Origin: Chrysomallon squamiferum
Lineage: Eukaryota; Mollusca; Gastropoda; Neomphalida; Peltospiridae
Direction of reading: 5' to 3'
Assembly (NCBI GenBank): GCA_012295275.1
Contig: CM022665.1
Coordinates: forward strand, 27,174,946 to 27,238,945
Length of the DNA: 64,000 nucleotides
Made by a program: the position numbers and the translations under genes. Positions within the stretch are counted from its first letter, which is position 1; the number at the start of each line of letters is the position of its first letter. Shown piece after piece: positions 1-10,664 of this stretch. A model generated the notes under the pieces. It ran no database searches and was not told the origin of the DNA. It saw only the letters and a list, made by a program, of their open reading frames with translations.

Positions 1-523
1 ACCACAAACAGACAGGAGAAGCATTAATCAACAGGTAAGGATTATATATATATATATATCCTCTTGAATACTGTTAATAACCACTGGTAATTTTGATGTC
101 TTCAGTATATGCATTTATGATAAACTCAGATAATAATAGTGCCTGCATTATTGGTCACAACACACAGAATTGTTATAGACAGAATCAGTTCAATATGAGT
201 TTTCATCAGTCTTCTATGGAAGTTAAAATGTTTTGCTGCTGGATGACAACACCTACTTCAGTAATATGGTAATTGTGGTTCATACAGATATTTTATATAA
301 ATAAATTAAGATTAAAACACTTTATAAATGTGTTGCCAAAAATTTAAAACAAGAATCTTTTTTTTTTTTTTTTCAGGGATACTGTTGAACATATTCACAA
401 TCTAATACTAAATAATGGTGCTGATTGTTGGTGGACATTACCAATGTCTGAACTACTGCCTGCCTCTTTACTGGAGAAGGTAAAGTATTTTTAATAAAAT
501 GAAAAACAAAAAGTTATCTCAGT

Positions 524-559
<36 letters not shown>

Positions 560-3500
560 CATGTTCAGATTTTTGTGATATTTTGAATATGTTTGGTTCA
601 TTGTATTAACACACTTATTATATCCTGTTTTTTATTCAGAAAGGATTAGGACAAAGTGAAGACTATGTAAAAGAAAATGATATCCTGGATATTTGGTTTG
701 ACAGTGGAGTTTCATGGGCAACAGTACTTAAAGGTATTAATTTAATTAAGTTCAAAAAAAAAAAAAAAAAATAAAAATTTATACTTTGAACATATAACTG
801 TGACTCAAACAAACTGAAAAAACTGCATAAAGATAAACTCATATGATGTAAGATAACAAAACAAAATGTTTTTTTTATTTTTAAAATATTCCATTTTTGC
901 AACCAGTGTAATGTAATATTACATAGACACAGATTATTTCTTCATCATCAAAGACAGGTCAGTATACATACTGATAGTCTGTATTTAATGAACCATGTTT
1001 AAAATGCTAAATCCTGTTACTAAGTTATTTTATCTTGAGAACATTAATTATTAATCAGACTTCATAATTTTTCTAATTTTCATACACATACACATAGACA
1101 CAGTTGAGCTTCAGAAATTAAAACTTCAATATTTCAAACACCACTCACTTCCAAAGTGACAGTTTTGTCCTAGCCAAAAGTGCTGTATATAAATGCTAAT
1201 AATAATGACCATCAAAAATTTAAACACTGATAACTTCAAAACCTCTATTTCTCCAACATCAATTTGCTGTCCAGAGACTATTGACTTAATAGAAATTAGC
1301 CTTTGAAAACTCAAAGCTCTGGAATGGTTGGTCAAGCTGTTGTTTCCCTGGGCAATTACATAACAGTAAATCATTGATTATGCAGAATGAAATGCACCTG
1401 CCTCAGTCATCCTTCTGTACATGGTGTAGGCCATGTCTACATAATACAGAATTGCTGACAATCTTCATAGAACTGTTGCAGTAAACTGTTAAAGTTTAGT
1501 GACTGGTGTTTGTTTTTGCTTACATTTGAGTATATTGGGTCAAACATGCCACACATACACACAGATATACATATGTGTGCATGCATGTATCAAATTCATT
1601 TGAGCTGTGTTGTTTACTGATTTACATATTTACTTCGTTTACAAAATACATGAATGTATGCAATATGAAACTTATTCGACTATTGTAATCATGGTAAATA
1701 TTTGAATTTTGAATTATTTTGTTGACCCATTTAAGTCTGACTCTGTGTGTGTGTGAATGCATGTGTGTAAAAATGGAATATTTTAAACATTTTAAAAATA
1801 CATTTCATATAATATATATAGGTGCAAAATTATATTAACAATTTGTAGCAGTCAAATAACCAAATAAAAAACTGGGTGTGAATAAGCAGGTTCCAAGAGT
1901 TTAAATACTTGTGTTTGTACAGATGTAGGACAACAAGCTGATGTTTACTATGAAGGACTTGATCAGTTTGGCTGCTGGTTTCAGACCTCATTGCTCACTA
2001 GCATAGCACTCAAAGAAAAACCACCTTTCAGGTTAGAAATACATACATATCACAGACATATTATAAAGTAATATGATATTATCTGTTGTTGTGTTAGTGG
2101 TTTCAGCTTCACTACTAGAGTCAGCTGAAATCTAGAGTGTTCAGAAATGATAGCATTAATATATTTTGAATACTTTATAGTGATTTGTTCTTTATTTCTA
2201 ATAATAAAGTTTGGCAATAAGCATACAAACCAAATATTAAGGTTAACTTCTTGTTTTATGCCTTTTATTCTTATTCAGGATTGTAAAACAAATTTCTAAT
2301 ATGGACCAAGAAACAATCATTTTGTAATAAATTATTACTCAGTCTTCAGAAAATTGATTTTATTATTATTTTTTAATTAGCGATATTCAAGTAGTAGTTA
2401 CAGTTTTAATATTTTTCTTCCTTTTTTATTTTGTATATACATCCTTTTATATTAAATTTACATTTAAAAAAAAAAATCATAACATTTATGAATATTATTA
2501 AGTTATTAATATGTTAAAATTACTAATAGAAGAATAAATTAGACTGAAAATGACTGTTAATTTAGTAATGATTTAATTGTGTCACTTCAGGAATCTTCTG
2601 GCTCATGGCTTCACTACTGATGAGTCAGGAAAGAAGATGTCAAAGTCACTTGGGAATGTGGTCGACCCTGCTGTTGTAGTTAATGGAGGAAAGGTATAAA
2701 AGTAGGAGAAAGAATTCTTTTTCTTTGTTACAAATCAACAACCCATCAATTTGAAGAAAACAAACTGTTTATACATACATCACTTGTTGGTATATTTCAT
2801 TTTATTTGGTAAACAACAAATTTAATATGATGTTTTTCTTAGAAAATAAGCCTTGATAAGAAAAAGTATTACTTGTATTGATATTTTGTCATTTCACTGA
2901 TACATTTTAATGATATATTTTAGCTAACAGATGGCAAATTAGGAAACTACTTTTTCAGCAATTTATCTGCTGTAATTTCTATTTTTCACAAATGCACATC
3001 ATTTTTAGAAACATTACTCAAAAAGCATAAGTTATATTCTTGAATAAATTACATACTAACTCATATGGATTAAATTAATGTTATCTTGAAATTTTCTTTA
3101 TATAACAGTTCCATGGCAATATTGTCCAGTGAAATTAAAATATTAAAAATGTCCATTTAAAAAAAAAAAAAAAAAAAAGGTTTAATTGATATAAATTTTA
3201 AAATATTTTAATTTAAATATTCATAATATATGCATATGTAGAATAAACAACTGAATCCTGCTTATGGTGCTGATATCTTGCGATGGTGGGCAGCAAATGC
3301 ACAGTTTCACACCAACATCATGATTGGTCCAAACATACTGAACAACTTCAATGAAAAAATGTATAAAGTAAGTCTGAATAAGACCTTTGTAGAATGTTCT
3401 CTAAATGTTGTTCAGTAATTCTTCCAGAAATTTACTATTTCAGTATCTCTTGAAGTCCGGAGGATAGCTTCACAAAAAATAAACTTCAAAATATATAAAA

Positions 3501-6500
3501 GTAATTTTAAAAAAAGATAATGAAATAATAAAAAAAAAAAAAAAAAAAAAAAAAATAATAATAAAAATAATAATAAAAATAATAATAATTAATAATAATA
3601 ATAACAATAATAATGATAATAGTAATAATAGTAAAGTTGATGGTAAATGATGTAATTTTATTGTATAACTGAAATGTTCAGAAGGATGAGGATTTTATTG
3701 CATACTTTATGTCTATGAAAAATATTATGGTGCCTAAATATACATCAGTTACACTACTATAAATTATATGTGACTTCTTAAGAATGTTTTCTAATGATTT
3801 AAAGGTAAGAAAATCTCTACGATTTCTGTTGGGAAATCTCTGTGATTTTGATCCATCTAGCCAAACTATTCCATATGAAGAACTTCTACCTCAGGACAAA
3901 TATCTCCTGCATCTGCTACATGAGTTTGGAACCCAGGTATGTACACATTTATTTATTTATTTTTATTTCTTGATGTGCACATGTATACTCACATGCTTAA
4001 TATGGCTTCGATCAAACTCGTGGTTCCCATATAGGTACTTGGTATTTTTATCATTATAATTGCTAACATTTACAGTTCAGTTTTTTAAAATCAATGTTAA
4101 GACTACAGATGATAAAATCATTTTTTGCTTGTATTATAATTACAATTCTGATTCTTATTACTAAGAAAACATTGTTATAAAAATATATACTGGAGAAAAT
4201 GTGTAGTTACCAAACCATTTATCTGGCAAGCTTAGAAATCAGAGATGGTTTGGATTGCTGGATTTGTCAGATTTCTGAATACAGGCTAAATCTTTACTTA
4301 AAATATAAATAAACAATGAATAGTAAAGATAGAAACTGTGTTTAATAGATATAGATTAATATACTTCTGATGACATGTCTAATGTTCATTAATTCACTTA
4401 AAATTCTTAAAATATATTTAAGTGATAGGATCCTCTGTACATAGCAATACTCCCACTTGAATTGTGTACCAGAAACTAAAACAAAGTCTGCCTAATTCAA
4501 AAGTTGCCATTTTTTGGAAAGTCAGATAAAGAGTTTGGTACATACAATATATTAATAATTTCAAGCCATATAACATTTGCGGTATGTTTTAAGTATCACT
4601 GGCATATTTTTTTAAATTATTTTTCTTCATTAACAGTTTAATTATTTAACAATAACTGCTTATTTTTATTGCGATCATTCTTTGAAATTTTATTATTGGT
4701 ATTTGTTTGACAGGTGACAAAATGGTATGATGAATTCAGCTACAGTAAAGTTATACTCAGTCTGGAGAAGTTTATAAACACTCATATAGCAGATTATTTC
4801 TTCATCATCAAAGACAGGCCAGTATACATACTGATAGTCTGTATTTAATGAACCATGTTTAAAATGCTAAATCCTGTTACTAAGTTATTTTATCTCGAGA
4901 ACATTAATTATTAATCAGACTTCATAATTTTTCTAATTTTCATATTCTTAATTATGCTACAAGAGAAAGCTTGCATTACTTCAGGCTTCCTTTTCTAGTC
5001 ACTTAAACATTTGTCAAAGTATTTGATGTGGAGCTTTGAAATAAAAGCAGATACCACATTATAAAGTAATGTCTAGAACAGAAAATAATAAAACTGATAG
5101 TACTACCCACACAACCCATTCCCAATACATAAATTATAAGACTGAGACAACCTTGGTTGTGTGTTCAAACAATTCATTCCCAAAATGTACTATAATTTGT
5201 CTTATTTGGACATTGGTGCCACAGTTTTACTTAGTGAAATCATTGTAGCAACACAACTTTCTAATCTGTCTGTTCAGTAATATCCTTTGTGCTGAGAAGA
5301 ATGGTCAAAACAGATAATTTTTTAACAAATTGTTCTACTCTGCAGATGTAGATTTAATAGTTTATTGATTTTTTGATTTATTTATTTATATTTTTTAATT
5401 TTTTTTTTACAACTCTAGATGCTACTGCAGCAGTAAATCGGACTTGTCTCGACTGTCCAGCCTGACTGTTCAGTATCAGTTGCTAGATGTGTTGGTGAAA
5501 ACCATGGCACCAATCTTACCTCATTTTGCAGAAGAGGTCTACAGTTATTATCCTGCTAAAGAACACGGCCAAGGTATATTGGAAACCAATATATGTATAT
5601 TTTTTTTATTGGATTTAATCATGGTGAATATAATCTAAGCTTGGTTTGAGAAAATTAAAGATGATCTTTGAATTAAATTTGGATGAACATTAAAAAATTG
5701 AATTCTATTAATATGAACAGACACTAAATGTTTAAAATAATTTGGTTTTAACAACTACCTTAATGGTAAACAGGGTGGCTTGAAGAAACTAAATACATAT
5801 TAGGATATTAAAAGATACTTTGAATTTCATTAATAGCAGTTTTTCCAGTTGTTCATTACATGTATACATTAGCAAATGAAAATGTATTGATATAATATTG
5901 TATATATACATTATGGGTCACTTTTTCTTATTTTTACATTTTTTCCTAAGATGCAAGTGTTTTCAAAACACAGTGGTTTGAAATTAAAGATCAGTGGTGT
6001 AACAATGACCTGGTACAGAATTTACAACCAGTGTTTAGTATTAAAGAAGAACTTCACAATGTGCTGGGGAATGAAGAGTCAATTGAATATGACATTGTGA
6101 TATTTGCCAGTCCTGCTCTTCATGACATTCTCAGAGTAAGTTCATTTGATAAAAACATACTGGAGTGGGTTTATTTTGAGACTTTTTGTGTTTTTTCTTT
6201 TTTAAATTTGTCCATTTCTTTGGAATTTAAATCAGCATCTTATTTTTCATGTCATTCTTAGCCCGTCTCCATAATTTTGCATCACATGTGCATCTAAAAA
6301 TTAATTATTTTGTATGGCAGGTTTTTGGTTTCATTTGTTTTGTTGTTGTTGTTTTTTGTGCACATATATTTTCAACTATAAATTTATAATATAAATAAAT
6401 TTAAGTTTCTAAAATAGAAACTCATAATGTTATGCTTTAATTTATTCAATATTCATAGTTTTATTAGTGATATAGTTAATATTTATTAATAATGCTTTTA

Positions 6501-7416
6501 AACATTCATTATTTAATACCCTATTCAGAAATTCCAGAAAGAAATTACATCAAGCACATCTCCGCTGAATGAAATTCTGCAGACATCTCACGCCAGTATT
6601 TTAAACAAACCACCACCAGTTATACCAGACGACTCGCAGATTGTCGACGGTGTCTGCAAAGTCTACAGTAAAGGTGGGTAAAATAAAATGTTACATTTTT
6701 CAAAAATAGTGATTTGGGCTCATTTTGTCATGAACTTTCATACAGGAGAGATTAAGATGCTTAATGTATTTTTAATTTTGCAGCTCAGATTAATGTATGA
6801 AATTATTTCCTTTCTCTATTTCAACAAAAACGTTTTAAAAATGGTATATGTATTTTATGAACTGTTAAGTTAGCAATAAAATATTTATTTGGCTCTGCAA
6901 AGATTAGGTAAGTATGAATAATAATGAAAATAAGTAATACATTTTCTAAACAAAAAGGAATCATTTGCATGAAAATCAACACTTATTTATAAGAACACAC
7001 AAAAAAAGTTCCAGAATAATATTTAATAATGTAAAAGTTAATAGTCTGTAGGGGTTAATTTCTGTTTCCATCTTATTAACTTTTAAATCTTTTTTTTTTT
7101 TTTTTTTTTTTTAGTTTTGGTTTATACACTTATCAACAGACTGGTCAATATGTATCATACCACAGAAGAAAACATTAATTATTAAACACATAACTGCAAA
7201 AATAATATAAAGCTACTATCTGAAATACAGTTCCTAATTCCCTTTGTTTTCTTATTCTTTATAGAATCTTCAGAATTATTACCAGAAGAATATAAACTTA
7301 TTATTATGATTTCTGAGAATCACATATGTGAAAGATGTCGACGATACACAGCCAAATCTGCCACCAGTCCTTGTGAGAGATGTATGAAGGTCATAGCAGG
7401 ACAGTGGGTTTCTTAA
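1..7416 (+). CDS. IARS2: Isoleucyl-tRNA synthetase, mitochondrial (IARS2), 3' part, 12 exons
   Basis: This enzyme charges mitochondrial tRNA-Ile with isoleucine. The 5' half, including the HIGH motif and most of the editing domain, lies before the window. Exons that join in frame are <1-34, 377-479, 640-733, 1923-2031, 2591-2693, 3242-3367, 3805-3936, 4714-4817, 5419-5573, 5951-6135, 6529-6673 and 7265-7416 (TAA). Recognisable stretches are [51 protein letters not shown] and [11 protein letters not shown], all in the order of bacterial-type and mitochondrial IleRS. The exon at 3805 starts at an AG inside a longer open frame; the upstream ATG at 3784 is intronic, because only entry at 3805 keeps phase with the preceding exon. 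All introns are GT-AG except the one after 4817, which begins GC. The identification as the mitochondrial rather than the cytosolic enzyme rests on the C-terminal zinc finger and the RAB3GAP2 neighbour. Confidence 0.95.
930..1084 (+). repeat. Copied IARS2 exon-intron junction segment inside an upstream IARS2 intron
   Basis: This 155-bp stretch matches 4790-4944 without gaps and with two differences (959 T against 4819 C; 1036 T against 4896 C). It carries the last 28 exon bases, encoding ADYFFIIKD, and the first part of the following intron, in sense orientation. A 12-bp direct repeat, ACATAGACACAG, sits at 921-932 and again at 1092-1103, resembling a target-site duplication. The copy has a normal GT donor where the parent has GC. 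It is non-coding in the normal frame of the gene. Confidence 0.9.
2591..2693 (+). CDS. IARS2: IARS2 exon with the KMSKS catalytic loop
   Basis: The KMSKS signature of class I aminoacyl-tRNA synthetases is encoded at 2634-2648, in the context [14 protein letters not shown]. This loop stabilises the transition state of aminoacyl-adenylate formation. All five residues are the consensus ones, so the gene looks catalytically competent here. The exon enters in phase 2 (AG from 2031 plus G) and leaves in phase 0. Confidence 0.95.
4714..4817 (+). CDS. IARS2: IARS2 anticodon-binding-domain exon ending in a GC splice donor
   Basis: It encodes [13 protein letters not shown] through [10 protein letters not shown], matching the start of the anticodon-binding domain (the SxFYFxIxKDR-like motif of the family). 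The protein continues at 5419 with [12 protein letters not shown], so the exon must end after GAC AG at 4817. The intron then begins GCCAGT, a non-canonical GC-AG intron. Reading through gives a stop within about a dozen codons. The last 28 bases of this exon and 127 bases of the intron are duplicated near 930-1084. Confidence 0.9.
7265..7416 (+). CDS. IARS2: IARS2 last exon, C-terminal zinc finger
   Basis: This terminal exon encodes a Cys-x2-Cys-x11-Cys-x2-Cys finger (two CERC pairs, from about position 7327), then a short tail ending QWVS and TAA at 7414-7416. It corresponds to the zinc-binding C-terminus of bacterial and mitochondrial IleRS, which contacts tRNA. All four cysteines are present. 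Confidence 0.93.
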
Positions 7417-7801
7417 GAACTTTTGAGAATAATTTCAACTTATCATTAAATGAACTGGATATCTGTTTAAAAGATTTATTTCAAGATAACTGAATTTAGC
7501 AGGATGTTTACAGGCTGAAATGTGATTCAGACTAATCATTTTCAATATCAGATATGAATGGCAAAGCTGGTTTTCAACCATTAAGAAATTCCTTCTTAGA
7601 TGTATAAATCAAAACTTGCTTGGTTAAAGTAAAAAAGTATTAATGTTTTCAGAAATTTAATATTTCTTGAGCTACAAAATTGTTGACAGTATTTTTTTTA
7701 TTTCCCATATGGATTTTGTTAGCATCAGTTGATATCGCTTGTTGAATATTGGAACATTTTATTTTTATGCTTATACAATTATATAACTGTTAATGTTTTT
7801 T

Positions 7802-7807
7802 AATAAA
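7802..7807 (+). terminator. Candidate IARS2 polyadenylation signal
   Basis: This is the first AATAAA after the IARS2 stop codon, about 385 bases downstream, followed by T- and GT-containing sequence. A second pair at 8271-8283 is an alternative distal signal. Which is used cannot be told from sequence alone. Confidence 0.4.
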
Positions 7808-8473
7808 TAGCTTACATGAAAAACTGTTATTTCTGCATTCCTTAATGTAGCATGTTAGAAATACAGTGTTTAATTAGTTACATATCTCTATATATGCTAT
7901 GGATATATTGTACAGTAACCATATTATATTTCTGTTAAAACTGGACAAGAAGATAACAGTTGCATTCTAAAGCTGGTAAAAACCTTTTGGGCTCTTTATT
8001 TTGAATTGGACAGATAACTGTCTGCCCCAAAGGACCTACTTCAGATTAAATTACCAGCCTTGAAAAAATATTTTTATACCCAGTGTGAGGTGGTTATTTT
8101 GAATCTTGGAATCACAGGTTATAAGAACCAGATTTAATGTTTATTAATTTTTTTTTTTTTTTTTTTCAATCTGGTCATGCAGTCTGATGTTATTACCTTT
8201 GTTAACAAACACACAACTGTTGAAATGTTGCATTATTATTTATTTCATTCTGTAACAGCTGTTCAAAACAAATAAAAATAAAGTCTGTGGTTACAGTGCC
8301 ATTTACTTGTATGACTCTGTGAGTTTAATTCCATAACCATTTTATAAATGCAGATAGTTGTGAAATAATTAACATTAATATATAATTATTTATGTTTATA
8401 CATTTTCTATATTTAATCTGATGAAGTTGTGTAAATTAACTGTTAATTTTCTAATTACATTTCAGTTTTGAAT

Positions 8474-8504
<31 letters not shown>

Positions 8505-8760
8505 AATGTAATTATGCACAATTACCATTATATAAAGACATTTATAGTTTATTGTTTTTTTGTTGTCTTTTTTGATACACATAGGATTATTAAAAAAAAA
8601 AAAAAATAAATAAATAAAGAAGAAATGCTGAAATAAATGTTTTTTATAATGTTCAAAATTGTAAATCAATAATAATTTAAGAAGTTTTATTTGTATTCAA
8701 ACTGTTTAAATTAATATAAAATAAGATTTAAAAAATGTATTCATATACAACTAGTCTCCT

Positions 8761-8825
8761 CTGCCTGAGCCACTTTTTGATTAGCAGCAAGGATCTTTTA
8801 TGTGCTCCTTACCTCAGACATTTTA
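8761..8825. repeat. Fragment resembling a molluscan SINE core
   Basis: The run GATTAGCAGCAAGGATC followed by TTTTATGTGC resembles, from memory, a conserved central segment that recurs in many molluscan tRNA-derived SINEs (AGCAAGGGATCTTTTATATGCAC and similar). No tRNA-derived head or tail is recognisable, so this would be an old fragment. The family assignment is an inference. Confidence 0.35.
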
Positions 8826-10151
8826 ATAAATCAGTTACTGACATTAACTGGAAGTAAGATCCTGCAGCCCTTAACAAATCATCCAAATACACTGAACTTC
8901 AACCTGGCAAACTAACAACTGATGCTGAGTAAGTAGTTTTAATTCATGAAATTTGTATTTTATTTGCCTCAAAAAGAACAATACAAACAAAGTAAATAAT
9001 AACAAATCTTTGCTAACACTAAAAGTAAGATATGTATCAATGAAATTCATGTGGTTACTGTTTTCAAATTTTATCTCACAACTGAAAAGGGTTGAATTCA
9101 CAACATTAATATTCATGTATGTAAATTCTTAAACTAGGACATTAAAATATATAAAATAGAACAAAACCAATCAAAACAATCTGTTTTAATTTAAAACTTT
9201 TTAAAAATGAATTCTTAAATAATTTAACTAAATTATGGCTGAGTGTGGTATGTGTTGTAGCACAGGATAACCAGTCAGATGTCACACAATGTAATGTTGA
9301 GTTACAGCCTATTAATGCAGTCCAGTGCATCAATAGATCAGTTTTGTTTTTCACCATAAATAGTTTTGAAAACATCTCGATTTTCATGTTTATACATGTG
9401 TTTTACTGAAATCAGTCCATAAAACATGTTCTTTGTGTAATCTGTCAAAATCTTAATTAACTAAATTATGCTAAAATTATGCACACTTATTTTGCCAAGA
9501 TTCATCTAAAATCTCTGACATCATACAACCATGCATTGCATATCACAGATATGCAGAATGTGGTTTATTTTATTCCATTGAAACCGGATTTTTTTATCAT
9601 TTTCACCATGTGACAGGTTATCCTACGCCACCGCACATTTACATTTCTTATTTTGTAAATACATTTTTAAATGTAAAAAAAAAGAAAAAAAATTTGCATC
9701 TTTGAAATTTATTTAAATATTAAGCTTTCATTACTGACAATTTATAAATAATAATTCAACAACATTAATTTCCTTATATAATTGCAACTTTCAGAAAAAA
9801 AGAGAAAAAAACAGTAGCCAAATTATTATATGTTACATAGACATATTAATAAACTTAGGTAACAACTAAATAATAATCGTAAAGGCAAAACATAGACTCA
9901 TGTCAGTTAACATGTTTCTGTGGTTGTCTGGAATTAAAAGGAAAAATAATTCATGCAAAACCATTACTTCTGCTTGCTGACTAGGTATCATTAAAAGCAT
10001 TAATATTGCCACTTTATTTCTCTGTCACTCCATATTTATGAGAAGTAATCTTTTACCCTATGAAACTACACTATAACCTCAAACCACATTTTCATATTTC
10101 ATATAATGAAGATATTAAAAATAAATGATTCCAAATCATTTAAGTACAAAA

Positions 10152-10183
<32 letters not shown>

Positions 10184-10399
10184 TTTTTTTTTCCTCATAG
10201 AGAAAAAGAACAACATGATAAACTGTGGTTGTTATTATGCACATGTATGTTCATCAACGATACTCCAAATCAGGATTGGATCCAGGATTAAAAAAAAGGT
10301 GTTGCCCACCTGTGGATCAACATATAAATAAAACTATTTCTGATGCAAGTAAAGCAGAAACAAAAAGCATTCAGATAATATAAAGAAGATTTACTAAGA

Positions 10400-10618
10400 T
10401 TATCCTTCTGGTTTATTTTTGCTAGTAATTAAAGTTTGAATGAGTTCCATGAGTGATATTGCAAGATTATACTCTGAATGTCCTTCATTTAGGTAGCTGG
10501 CTACGTGGTTTAACAATAGAACAGTGTCTTTAAGCGGCATGTTGGGATTCTGTAGCTGTTCTGGATCCTGAAAACAACAAGTATAGATCATTATCAGTTT
10601 TGCTGACTTTTTAATGTT

Positions 10619-10664
<46 letters not shown>

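Larger units (their letters stand above)
7417..10399. other. Tail-to-tail intergenic region with both 3' UTRs
   Basis: No coding exon is seen. IARS2 polyadenylation signals are possible at AATAAA 7802-7807 and 8271-8283 (two overlapping copies followed by GT-rich sequence). For the opposing RAB3GAP2 transcript, an AATAAA on the minus strand at 10013-10018 is a candidate. Open frames here are low-complexity A/T translations. A short SINE-like fragment lies at 8761-8825. Confidence 0.7.

Noticed and set aside
3784-3804. Possible IARS2 start codon or alternative exon start (MFSNDLK)
   Set aside because: Only entry at 3805 keeps phase with exon 3242-3367; the seven codons before it are intronic and do not match the family.
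1-7416. Intronic microRNAs corresponding to vertebrate miR-194/215, which reside in an IARS2 intron
   Set aside because: No hairpin with a matching seed was recognised in the IARS2 introns seen here.
10106-10331. Two overlapping + strand ORFs with Ile/Leu runs
   Set aside because: They translate an (ATT)n repeat and T tract, with no splice or conservation support.
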